This document shows, piece by piece, positions 33,781-45,600 of a stretch of 64,000 bases of DNA (within the stretch, counting starts at the first letter, position 1; every line of letters begins with the position of its first letter). The stretch is from Branchinecta lynchi. Taxonomy: Eukaryota > Arthropoda > Branchiopoda > Anostraca > Branchinectidae. Made by a program: the position numbers and the translations under genes. The notes beneath the pieces were generated by a model. The model worked only from the letters and a program-made list of their open reading frames with translations. It ran no database searches and was not told the DNA's origin. The stretch is taken from positions 421,001-485,000 of the forward strand of contig JAKZAP010000022.1 of assembly GCA_023053575.1 (NCBI GenBank), written 5' to 3'.

Positions 33781-34004
33781 AACAAAATTAAGATTCTAGG
33801 CGTTAAGTATCTAATTTGGTGCATTCCATTGTGAGAGTTTCTTGAATACCTGGAAAGTTGGCGAAGTGAATTAATTTTGGACACGGCTGCTGTTTTTGCT
33901 GCTCGACTAGATCATTGATACGGTTGAACTTATTCCGCATTGGGGTTGACTTTGGTTTTGTTGTAGAGGTGAGCTTGGGGTCTGAATTTCCTTAGATAGA
34001 GCTC

Positions 34005-34080
34005 TAACAAAATTCAGCTGACGGATACGTTTTGTATTGCCAAAAACATTTCGTCCCTTCTCCTCTTCAGGCTCAAGCCT
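34005..34080 (+). mobile_element. Family E MITE fragment
   Basis: AATTCAGCTGACGGATACG, CATTTCGTCCCTTCT and CCTCTTCAGGC words. Confidence 0.45.
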
Positions 34081-34465
34081 TTTGCACTGTCGAACATTAG
34101 GTTAGGGAGATGAAACTCCGGTTTAACAGGTTTTAGGCGATACAAATTCGGCTCGTGAATTTTACTCCGGAAAAATCTGTCCCAGCTTCGTTTGACTTAC
34201 TTTGACCTTTTTTTCTGTTCGAATACGTCATTGCAAGTGGTGCTCATGAATAACAACCCAAGGATGTGCAACTTAAATAGTCAACATACACCACACCATC
34301 TGTTAGCGTTACAAAAGCTATATCGTGAGCTTTTAGCTTTTGGTTTCGTCATGACGTCATGCGGGCCATAATGGAAATATGCTGTAATTCTTGAAATTAC
34401 GCATCCTTGAACCTTGTGAAATGACAGTGTGGCGACCACGTTTGCGGGATTATCGACATTAACAG

Positions 34466-34768
34466 ATCCCGATCAGGTTCTTATTTCCGGATTCATGATG
34501 TCGACCGGAGATCAGGAGGTGGTCATGGCTTCGATGTTCTCCATCATGGCGAACTTTGATCCCAATGTGAGCATTCGAGTTCGGGTTCGCTTATGATCTT
34601 TCACCGATTTTTTTGTTCGATTATCTCACTGCAGATTTTGGGAATAGTTTATGACCCCTTATCTATCGCTGGCTCTTTTGAGGAATTAGCGGTCAAAATA
34701 CTCCCGAGGATTCTACTGTCAAGTACCCTTTGGGAAATCAGGAGAGAAGTGGCGGAGCACAGCATCTT
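34466..34768 (+). CDS. Two exon-like blocks of an unknown helical-repeat protein
   Basis: 34466-34566 and 34635-34768 have AG acceptors, GTGAGC and GTAAGA donors, a pyrimidine-rich acceptor for the second, and compatible phases. Joined they read through VLISGFMMSTGDQEVVMASM and LGIVYDPLSIAG, then FEELAVKILPRI. The helical, leucine-rich pattern is HEAT-like. A weak likeness to the SCYL2 region around its KVLP-LIPLS motif is my guess only. The frame may continue to the ORF at 36869-37063. Confidence 0.4.
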
Positions 34769-35090
34769 GTAAGATAGAAATCCACAACGCCGTAATCCTT
34801 TTAGCTACCCTCTAACCCTGTTCATTAGCAAGAGCCTTTCTAGGAGACAAACTTCATAACCCTGCTGGGGTGAGGAGGAGAAGAGCCCTCTGAGAGCTGG
34901 GGTCTAGCCGACAGTCCCTAGCATATTCTCATTGTCAATCAGTCATCTTTGCGCTCACGCGTTTCCTGAGTTCGGGCGCAGCCTCGGCTAAGTAGATGAA
35001 GCCCTTGAATGACGCCTTCTAAGGCTTTTCAGAACTATCCTTGTAGTTTGGGTAAGACCCACTTTTCCCCTTTGTGACCGAATATTAATA
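34769..35090. other. Unassigned, possibly an intron of the preceding exon pair
   Basis: No recognised repeat or coding content. Confidence 0.3.
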
Positions 35091-35514
35091 GTTGCGTTTT
35101 TGCTGATACCATGGTATCTGTTGCCACGGTAACTGGATCTGCAATTAGTCGTTTTTGCAGTTATCGTGGACACGTGGTATTTCATACACGGTGCTCTTCA
35201 AAAACGACTATTGCCGAAGTTGCACTTTTCGAAGTCATCCCAAAAGAAAAACAGATATCCAGCTACATCACTACGTGTTAGACTTCTTTTTCACCAATCT
35301 GACAAAATTTGATGAAATTGAGATGACTTTCAGATACCACGACCAGTTACCACGGTCCCACCGTAGTATCTGAATATCTGATACCACGATAACTGGCCAG
35401 ATATTCACGATAACTGCAAAAACGCCTTGATACCGTGGTATCAGATACCATGGTATCTGCAAAAACGCCTTGATACCGTGGTATCAGATACCATGGTATC
35501 TGCAAAAACGCAAC
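35091..35514. mobile_element. Family F palindromic MITE, copy 3 (most complete)
   Basis: Ends GTTGCGTTTTTGC and GCAAAAACGCAAC, flanked by TA. The interior is dominated by GATACCATGGTATC palindromes; a segment TGATACCGTGGTATCAGATA is tandemly duplicated at 35430-35500. 424 bp, non-coding. Confidence 0.8.
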
Positions 35515-35703
35515 TATAATGTCTTTAAAAAAAAAAAGACATTAAAGCTTCGAAGAGTGTTATTATAATCATTGTAAATTTTGTATCTACCTTCCTCCGT
35601 CCTGCCGCAACCACAAATTAGTTCAGAAGTTCGGCGTCCAAGATTTCATTCGTTCACTAGAGAAAACTTCAGCATCACTACTATGTACATCTCGCCATCC
35701 AGG

Positions 35704-36436
35704 CAGTGTTGCCACCTGTAGTACAATTGTACTCTTTTTAGTACACTTGAAAAAGTAGTACTTCTGCAGTATATTTTAAGATAGGTAGTAGGCTAGCTTT
35801 CCAAAAAATTACCCTTTTTGTCAAAGTTCATGTGGTCCTAGTAGTATTTTGCCCATTTTATCTAAAATATTTGATCAGATTACTTTTGATTTTAATCTGG
35901 TTCTGAAGGAAATTCCTCTTGATAAATGTTCGGTTCAGGTCATATTGGTAGGGTCGTGCAAAAGTGATTTGCAGCAGCAACAGTGGAAAACAACGCGCGT
36001 GAAATTTTTGTAGGTAGCAGAGGTGTTACTAGCCAAAATGTCTGGGGGGGGGGACGAGGCATTTACCGACTGGCTGGTAATTTTTACGAACTTTTTGTGC
36101 AGAAAACGACCGTTTTCAACAACAAAAATGACATTTTCGAAAAAAAAATCGACTGAGTTTCAGAAAAACCGACTATTTTGACGAAAAATCGACCAATTTT
36201 CAGAAAGACCGACAGTTTTCATGAAAAAAAAATCAACTGTTTTGACGAAAAATCGCGGAGCTTCGCGCCGACTCGGTTATTTTTTTTACCGACTGGCCGA
36301 CAGCATTGGGGGGGGGGGCGTCCCCCACCCCCCCCCCCCCCGTCGTAACGCCGCTGGTAGGTAGTACATTTTCTCCTCTGGTAGTACTTTTTTGCTACTT
36401 GGGTACTACTTTTATTTGAGTCAAGTGGCAACCTAG
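35704..36436. mobile_element. hAT-like element with 8-bp target duplication
   Basis: CATCCAGG occurs at 35696-35703 and 36437-36444. The ends CAGTGTTGCCACCTG and (inverted) CTAGGTTGCCACTTG match at 11 of 15. Subterminal GTAGTAC words repeat on both sides, as in hAT elements. No transposase frame. A second element (36018-36356) is inserted in it. Confidence 0.85.
36018..36356. mobile_element. Poly-G hAT-like MITE nested in the previous element
   Basis: GTAGGTAG flanks it on both sides (36010-36017 and 36357-36364). Ends are CAGAGGTGTTACTAGCC and (inverted) CAGCGGCGTTACGACGG. Next to each end lies a long G- or C-run. The centre is a degenerate tandem array of CGACTGTTTTGACGAAAAAT units of about 20-30 bp. 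Confidence 0.85.
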
Positions 36437-36676
36437 CATCCAGGTCATTCAGGCCCAGTTAGAAATTATGTCTAAATTTTGTGTGTCTGTACTCTTATTT
36501 ATCTTGTGTTGTTTTTCGTTGTTCTCTTTACTCCGATATCACCTTGTGTAGTTGGCCGGTTACAAATAAAATATATATATATATAAGCTCAAACACGATG
36601 TTCATTTTACTGGGGCGGAAATCAACTCTTAAAAATATTTAAAAAACGAAACATACAGTGATAAAAATAACGTACT

Positions 36677-39600
36677 CTACTCTGCGATTCGTAAATTTTG
36701 AATCTCTTCCATGTCAGATATCGTCTCACCCTCGAGGTCATATGTAAGAGCGAATTTGACATTGACGGATTCCTGAAAATGAAAAAATATATTCAGCGAT
36801 CCCAGCGGATTAAAGTACGATTGTAACGCTCTCCGCCAAAACACTCATCTGCCGAAAGTTCAACTACCTTGCAACTTGCAACAAATCCCCCCCCCCCACT
36901 CCTGATACGGAAAGAAGTGACGATATACAAACAGATGATGAAAACGGTTATATCGCACGACGTTCAACAGTATGAGAAGAAGAAAAGAAAGGTGGAAAGG
37001 GATTGGCTCCAAGCCAGACCCAAAGCCAATTTGAAGCTGAAGGAAGGACTGCAAACAAAATGACTAGTATCTCTTAGGAAATGAAGAAATTTTATAGTGA
37101 TTTGGTTTAGTTGAAAGCCAAAACTCGCTCTAGAGAGATGCCCTATGGGGAAGGGCACCTTGGAACAGGAAGAAATAAATCAGATATTATTGAAAATAAA
37201 GGTAAAACGAATAAACTGAAGGAGAAATAGCAATAAACATTAATTTAAAGAAGTGTTAAGATAGGTAGGGTAGCCTACTATAGAAGATTTTTTTTTTAAA
37301 TCGGAGATGGGGTGAACGGGGGTAATTCCGGAAACTTCAGACGAAATTCTTCTTCAAAAACTCCCCTTAAGTAGGTATTTCACTGAGCTACAAAACGCTG
37401 ATGTCATGACGTATCTCGCTTTCTCAGCTACCACTTTGGTTTCAAAACATGAAGAGTTTGATACTCTAATGGGTATAAGACTCAGACTCTGGATACTTCT
37501 GGGTATCCAGTATTACCCCACTTCGTCTGGGTAATTCCGGACAACATAAGTAAGAAGGTGAAGATGCGTAGCAAAAAATCCAATCTTCTAATGTCTACTA
37601 AAAAACACGGTAACCATGGCACAGTAGCTGTTGGGTTGCTTTATCTCATTCTGCCGTCAATGAAATTCATTTCGCGCATTTTTTTTTTATTATAAAAGAA
37701 GCTATTCTTTTACAATCTTTCATACAATGATGGAGACGGAACTCTTAGCAAACCCGGCCTGGAATGTATCTTGTTCCTTAGGCCTTAGATGCCATTAACC
37801 AATGATAACCCGATTTTAAGCCATTTGCGTAAGCAGAAACTTTTATTGAAAATCAATCGGATATATGAAACTACTAGGCTAACCTTTATTATTATTATTT
37901 TTATTTCTTCAACGACCAACAACTCAACAAGGGCCATACACACAAAAATAACGACACCAACAACATAAAAGCAAAAACAACAGCAAAGAATTAGCTCTCC
38001 GCCGGGACCGCATAAAGCACATGTGTCCACTCCTTCCACTTTAAAAAGTTTGCAGGACGGCAACCGCCCACAGGTCACTCACAGTATGCTGCTTCGAACA
38101 AACGTTGCGCGTGATAAAATCATTCATTTATTCATTCAAATACAGACCTCGATGCTGACTCGCCCATTCCTTGAATTAAACTTCTTGTGCCGTTTAGTCT
38201 CGTTTCAGTTCAATTTATTTAATAATAAAGCAATATATATTTCTCGTCGGCAGAGCCCAAACAAGATTTTTTTTTGGTCATAAACAAAAATAAAATAAGT
38301 TGTCAACAGATAATTTAAAAGAAAAAAAAAAGAAAATAACAGGGCAGAAAAATGCTAAACATCATTATACTGTTTTACGAAGCTCGGCACAAAGCTTCTA
38401 CTGTAACGCATAGTGTTACAGCAGATTGGGGTCAGTTAAAAACTAATATAACCCCAACTAATATAACCCCATTACCGAGACGTACTCTAGTCCCGTGCCA
38501 GATGTCTTTTAACAGGTATCCATATTCAGAAACGTTACTAGCCAAAGCCTTTGGAGGGTGGGGGGTATGAGCGGCCGGTCCTTTTATACGAACTGTTTTG
38601 AAGGAAAAAACGACTGTTTTGGCGAAGCTTAGACTGATTTTAAGATAAAACCGACCCTTTTTCAGAAACAACGACTCCGATGGTCGACTTTTTCTAAGAA
38701 ACTCGACTGTTTTCATGAAAAATAGCGGCCATCCGCGCCGCCTCGCTTAATTTTTTTTTAAAACTGGCGGACAACATCGGAGGGAAGGGGGCGTACTCCC
38801 TCCCCCCCATACGTGACGGCCTTGTCGATATTGCTGGCTTTCACGAATTCGGCTAAAAGATACATGATATATTTGCGATGGAGGCCAACTCCCCAACCTT
38901 TAGAGCATTAGAAAGCCCTTTTTCTTGTTCTTCGGAGTCTGAGTTTTGTTCACGGACCAACGACTGTTTATGCCGCCTTTTTGTCATCTAAAGTGGACTT
39001 ATTGCTCCCTTTAGATTAAATCATGCTCTGTTAAATTCTCTTTCCATAAACTGGTGCCTAAATTGTACTTCATAAATAAAAACAAATGATAGAAAACACA
39101 AAATTATACAGTCCGGAATTACCCCTTCTTGTCCGGACTTACACCAAACGGGTCTTAAAAAGGTGTAATTCCGGACAGTTCTTTTTCTCTTTATGGACTA
39201 AGTGAAAATTACGCAACAAATCCCTAAGATCCCTACTCATTCTTATATTTCCAAACTTCTTCGTTTCTTAGGTCCATCAAAACCGTTCAAAACTTATGCT
39301 TTTCCTGACAAGTCCGCTAAATGACTGGGTGGCTTTCGCCAGATCACGGAGGGACGGAGGTGATAGTGCTGTCTGTGAGTCAAAGGAATTAAAGGAAACC
39401 CGTAGATGGCACTATATTTAGCAATTTTTTGAAAGTTTTTAACGAGTGCGGTTACCGAGATACTTGCGATGTCTGGAATTACCTCACATCCAGTTACCCC
39501 GGTTCACCCTAGTTATTAAGGTTGGAAATACAAAAAGGACGTAGATTTTCGGACGAAAGTATAATTGACGTTAAACTGGGGTAAATTATTGGATAATTTT

Positions 39601-42600
39601 TTATTAGCATCATTGTGTTCGAAGAGGAGACACAGGCCCATCCCTTAGTTCAGTCTACACTGTAAAAAAAAATCATGCAATATTTGCTACTGGGATTAAT
39701 CTTGTCTCTAAAAAGATAATTTATCTCTAATCCCCCATCCCCAACAAGACAGCTTCAGGGGGTCATGTTTCTTGCCTTATTTTTATGTTATGTCGTCTGT
39801 GTAGTACAAATAAATGAATCTAATCCGGATTAATCTTATCGAAGTAGAGAAAAGATTAATCCCAGTAGGAATTGCAGTTAACTTAATCCTTACTCGGAGA
39901 AAATTCTTACGGTGTAAAGCAAGAAAGAGCGAAAAATAAAAAGACGCTTTTTCCTAACAAAAAAACCTCAAAGGATTGGTAAAGTCTGGCGTAGGTGGTT
40001 GGTGAAAAGGATGAATAAAAGACAAATATTGCAGGCTATCAGTCGGAATCACTAATAAATAATAACAATCTTATGATCAGTCAGAAAACCTACTTTAGGA
40101 GAATAGCTTCAGGCGTGCACTCATAAATTCGGAAATATACTTTAATAAAGTGTAATGTCCATGGCCCCACTTCGGACATAACTGTTCGTAATTCGGTTTT
40201 TAGACGTATTTAAGACTGGTTTTTAAGACGTTTAGGATGCTCCTCTCTCATTGGTTGCTCATAACAAACTAACAACGGGAGATGGATTTATCCATCCCCA
40301 GATGTATGAACGGGTTGAAGGAGGAACGTTTAAAAAACGCTAAAAACCGGGTCTTAAAAACCAATTTACAAACAGATGTGTGCATAGTCGGGACCGGGCA
40401 TAAGTTATTACATTGTGCTAAAAACCAAGCTTCATCTTCCAGATATCTGGTAACGTGAAATGTGGGGCCTGGATTTAAAAGCATATGATTTCAATGAGAA
40501 AAAGAAGGGTACTTACCCAATTAGGTGTCGCTAATAACAGGACGTGTGTAATAGCAGGAGGGGGAAGAAAAGGACTATACGCTGGAATGGTTGTGCTAGA
40601 TGGCGCTAGAAGCTTTGTCCGACAAGGCTGTAAAAAGGTAGTATATAAGTTTTTATAATGATAATAATTATATACTGCAAAAGATAGGCTTTTGGTCTCT
40701 GTCGGACCAGACGGATGATTATACATACAAGCAGTAAATTGTAAATATACACATAATTCAGAATTGTAAATAATCACAGATTTATACATAATACACTTTG
40801 AACACGCACATTTTCTCTTTCGTTATTTTACCTTTACCTGCATGTCGTTCAATCCGCATCGTTCTTCTGGTTTTTAGTCACATCTCGTTTTACTGTTTGT
40901 TGGTTCCGCATCGTTTTCCTGTTGTTATTGTGGTGGATTTTATTATTTAGTTTTGTTTTTCGCCGAGGACGGTTTGCCGAAAGTGCAACAGAAATATCCG
41001 AAATTTTATTATCCCTCGCACATCATCTCAGAGGGGTAACTAGCTGATCAAGAAAAACAAAACCAAAGGTTTCAATGGGATCCAGATGATCCAGACAATC
41101 GGGTCTTATAGAGGTCCAGTCTTCGCCAGACTTCTTGAGCACTTTACTAATCAAATTTAGTTCAAGTTCAAATATAGATTCACCATGTGTGTTTACCCTA
41201 TAGCCGGCGTCATATCTACTTTGACGAAAGTTCCTGCCTTACTTCTACCAAATTTCCGGTTTCAGCCGGATTCCGGTCCAACTAGAAATTAAAAACAGAT
41301 TCAGCGTAGCTCCTTACCCCTAAATCGAACCTCTAATTAACTTCAGACTAAACTTCAACTTTTAACAAATTTTCCGAATTCAGCCGGATTTGCGGCGAAC
41401 TATGTGTCCAGGTAGAAAATGATTGTCACAGAGGAATTCAGCATGTCTTCTTACCCGTAAATCGAATACCTGATGAAGTTAATACAAAACTTTTACTTTT
41501 GACAAATTTTCCGGTTTTGGCCGGATTTCGGGCGATCTACTTGTCCACCGAGAAATGATTTTCAAATTCGGATTCTGCATGTTTCACTATCCTTAAATCC
41601 AACCTCTAATCAACTCCAGATTAAACTCTTATTTTTGACAATTTTTTCGGTTTTGGCCGGATTCCGGGTGAACTACTTGTAAAATAATATTTTTATCGCC
41701 TCTTAATTTGACGCCCCCCCCCCCTAAATATGCAGCTATCGGGCCCATCTACAAACTTGACTTTTCCCTTATATCTCATTGCCTTCGAGACTTACCGTGC
41801 TGACAGACGGACGGACAGACGGACAACTTTTGCGATGTCATAGGTATCCCTCCACTTACGTTTTGGGATCCCAAAAAACGATCTCGTTTATCTATTTTGA
41901 TCATAAATGGTGACTTTTTGGGATCCTAAAACGTAAGTGGAGGGATACCTATGACATCGCAAAAATGTCCGTCTGTCTGTAAGCACGATAACTCTCGAAG
42001 GGAATGAGATATTTTGATGAAACTTGGTGTGAGGATTCACTGGGTCACGGGTAAGGTCAAGTTCGTAGATGGGCTCTGTAGCCCTACATTTAGGGGTGGA
42101 GAGGGGGTTCATATTAAGGGACAAGCAAAATATTTTTAAACAGCTAATGTGATAGTCGATTATGGGGTAAGAAGACATTCTGAGCACGATACTGAAAACC
42201 CTTTTCTCGCCGAACAACTAGTTCGCCCAGAATCCGGTCAAAACCAGAAAATTTGTTAAAAGCAAAAGTTTGATTAGATGACAGATCAAGGGGTAAGAAG
42301 AGAGGCTGGGTCTGTATATGACAATCGTTTTTTACCCGGACATATAGTTAGTCCGGAATCCGGTTGTAACCCAAATTTTTTTTAGTCAAACTTTTATTTA
42401 AAGTTGATTAGATGTTCTTTATCGGGATAAGGAGATACGCTGGATTCGTTTCTGAATTTTCTTTTTTGGCTGGACTAGTAGTTCGCTCAGAATTCAGGCG
42501 AAATTGGAAACTTGGCAGAAGTAAAGCAGGAAGTCTTGGTCAGTATCGTCAAAATACATATGGCTTATAGAGGTATATCTGAACTTGGTTTTCTCTGATG

Positions 42601-45600
42601 AAAAGCCTAGCGAAGACAAGACCGAATTGTCTGAATCAAATATTGGATTTTCGGGATCCCATCGACACCTTTGGTCTTGTTATTTTCTGATATTTCGGCC
42701 AGTTTCGGCAAGGGCCCCCTTCAGGCCATACGTAAAATCGAGGTCTACTTACGATCTAATAGATTAGATTTCTGACGATGGACTGAAGAGGACTTTTCTG
42801 CAGGATGGTCAAACAAGAATATAAGCTGCATGACGAATGATTCAGTCAGTTCGGGCTAAAGAATACTTCCGCATTCATTCACGATGAGACTGTGCGAGCC
42901 AAATACTGTATTGGAATCTCCTAGATTGTTCCGCCCAACGTCCATAAGCTACTGTGTGCTGGGTAACCGTATTTGTTTCTTTATTTATATTTCTAACCGT
43001 ATTTGTTTCTTTATTTACATTTTTTTATCTATTTCCCTCAGAACTGAGGAGTACAGATAATATATGAAACAGAACTATGCCTAAACCATCTGGTCATTCA
43101 ACGACCCATAATATAAAGAATACACACGATTCCGATAACTAAATTACAATTGTTTACGCACTACATTATTCACTTGTTAAAAATGGGCACAGTTTTTTTT
43201 TTTTAAGTTGGTCATCTTTTTCTTCAAAATTAAAACTGGGTCTTTCAATTTAAAATTAGAAACCAACTGTGAATTACTGAACGAAATGGGTAACCCAAGG
43301 AGAAATTTGGAAAATTTGAAATATGATGTTTTAATAGCAGATACGTCCCAAATTCGAAAATTTTCTATGATTCTTGGAGTAAAAAGAACACGAGGTAAAG
43401 CAACGGCGGTGCGGCGTATGAACCTGTGCAATGAAGGAACTTATGCTCAAAATATTTTTCAAAGCTAGCAATTATTTTCTGAAAGATTCGTATCACTATC
43501 GAGCTCTCTATCAATGAGAGCATCCTTTCTCATTTCTTCAAAACGCATGGATAACTGGCAAGAGGGTAAGGCAAGTGGCAACTGACTAGTTTGGTAAGTG
43601 AATGTGCATTACTGTGCAGGCCCAACCGATATCGTCTAATTCTGTCGCCGACCAGTGGGTATATCCAGAGCTGCGTTCGATTTGAGCCATCCCTGTCTCG
43701 GTCTTGTCTTCTTGTTATTAGTTGCGTTTTGTTCGGCTTTTGCCATTACTTTTCCAGCTTTGGCTTTTTTTGTTTTCAGGCCTTTTTTAACATTCTCGCG
43801 TTTTCGCAAGTTGCCGTTACTACTAACTTACTAAGGACTTTTTACTTTTCTCGGATGAAAACGCTATTTTGACAAATGACATTTTATTTGTGTTTTACTT
43901 GCACTTCAAATTTTTCATCTTTAAAATCCGAGACAGTCTCGAAATACTGATTTTCACTTTGAATCAAATTCCTCTTTTATTGGATTTTTGGACAAACTGG
44001 CTAAAGTAGCGAGCCAAAAAGCCAAAAGGAGAGCGTAACTTGGTCTCCTACCAAGTTTGCCTTTTTGCAAAAAGTCGAGGGAAAAGGCGAAAATCGGCGT
44101 TGGCCTTTTTGACAAAAACGCGAAATTGTCAAACAGTGCTTAGGAACATTTTACGAAAATGCAAAAAAAGTAAAAAGCCGTCGAAAAGGCGAGTGAAAAG
44201 TCGAAATAAAACGCAACTACTGCCTTGTCACGGTTTAAAGCCGTTTTATTTAGCCTTGTCAGGTGAATGACTCAACAGACAAGCAACACAAATAAAACGC
44301 AATCGAGAAATCTACCCGAGACAGGACCGAAACTTGCTACGAGATCATGTCATGATTAACGGCGCACTGACAACTGTCAGCTGACAGGACAAATAATACG
44401 GCAGTAAGCGGACAAGGCAGTTAAATAAAACGGCATTTCGATGACAGGACTGCGACCGGAGCGAGACAAGGCTAAACCGAACGCGGCATAGGTCTGAACA
44501 ACCCGATCCAGGTTAGCTCGGAAAAGAAAGATGAGTCGACGCCAGTATTAATTATCTTGGCCACCAGCGAGCCAACTCAAGTCTTCTTGCCTAATATAAA
44601 CATATTTTCGTCACCATTGCTTGTTTTATATTTCTAATCTCTCTTTTTTTCTTTGAATAGTACAGCCGATTATTTGATTTTTTTGTTTAAGTCAAATTCT
44701 CAGGTTTTTGATCTCCCACACATAGCCCAGTAATCGAGCGTGTCTCTCGATTCGATCATTTGGAGAAATTTGGTTCTTCATGAATGTTCGTAAACTACCG
44801 GAACTGAAACACTTACTTTTGCGATGATGACTTGCATGACGTAGTTACTAAGTGCTGATGTATTTCTGCTAGTTGTAGAAAAGACAAGAACCGAGACATC
44901 AGGTCGGGGGCGGTCTCTTGCGACATGGAGGGTTGTGGTCAGTCCGTTCCGGTTGTCAAAGACTGTCCGGGGTGGAAGATTTCCTGGGGTTATGGAGGCT
45001 AAGGATATGCTCAGGTCACCTAGCGGCCTGACTTCGACTGAGGTATCACAGGTAGGAGACTTTGAGAGGATATCCTAGAAGTAATCAATTTATTTAACAA
45101 AATAAATTACAGCTAGAAGTCAAAGTCGGAATCTTCCCAGTTCAGTCTAGTAGGCTAAAAAAAAAACCGTGTTTTGATACTCATGCTCAAATGCTGCGGC
45201 ATTTTTCGGGGGGAGCATGGTACTCATCCGTCTGTGTACCCCTTATTCCCAGCGGTGTACCAGTATACAACACTTTCTTAGTTAAAATCAAATCCTGGTT
45301 TACTTCATAAAAAATGCCCCTGCCAGAATGCCCCAGCATCTGAGCAAGTTATCAAAAAAGGGCTTAGTGTACTAGACTCAGGGGCGTCGCAAGGGGTGGG
45401 GGGGGGGTGCAGCACCCCCTACTTCTTTGAGATTCGATAAATTTTGGTCCGGAGGCCCAAAAATTTACTGAAATTGTTCACTATTTATTCGATAGCAGAA
45501 CTATTCGGTATATTTACTTGGATTCGGTAAGTTATATGGAATCCCAAATAGGCTATCGGTACAAGATTATTCGGTATAATTGTCCGCATTCGGTATAAAT

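Larger units (their letters stand above)
35556..36585 (+). pseudogene. LINE C-terminus split by a hAT insertion
   Basis: 35556-35703 encodes an RT-ORF C-terminus (LPPSCRNHKLVQKFG, RSLEKTSASLL) that stops at the hAT element. Removing the element and one copy of CATCCAGG restores the frame at 36445 to a stop a few codons on (36471-36473), followed by a 3' UTR like that at 26090-26197 (CTCTTTACTCC, GGTTACAAATAAA) and an (AT)n tail. It is related to the fragment at 25557-26069. Confidence 0.75.

Noticed and set aside
33790..33960. Minus-strand protein-like stretch with glutamine-rich words
   Set aside because: Two frames look equally plausible and no splice context or family match was found, so it is not called as an exon.
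44040..44270. 76-codon lysine-rich frame
   Set aside because: It falls in the inverted arm of the element 43669-44488 and reflects its repeated AAAAAG words.
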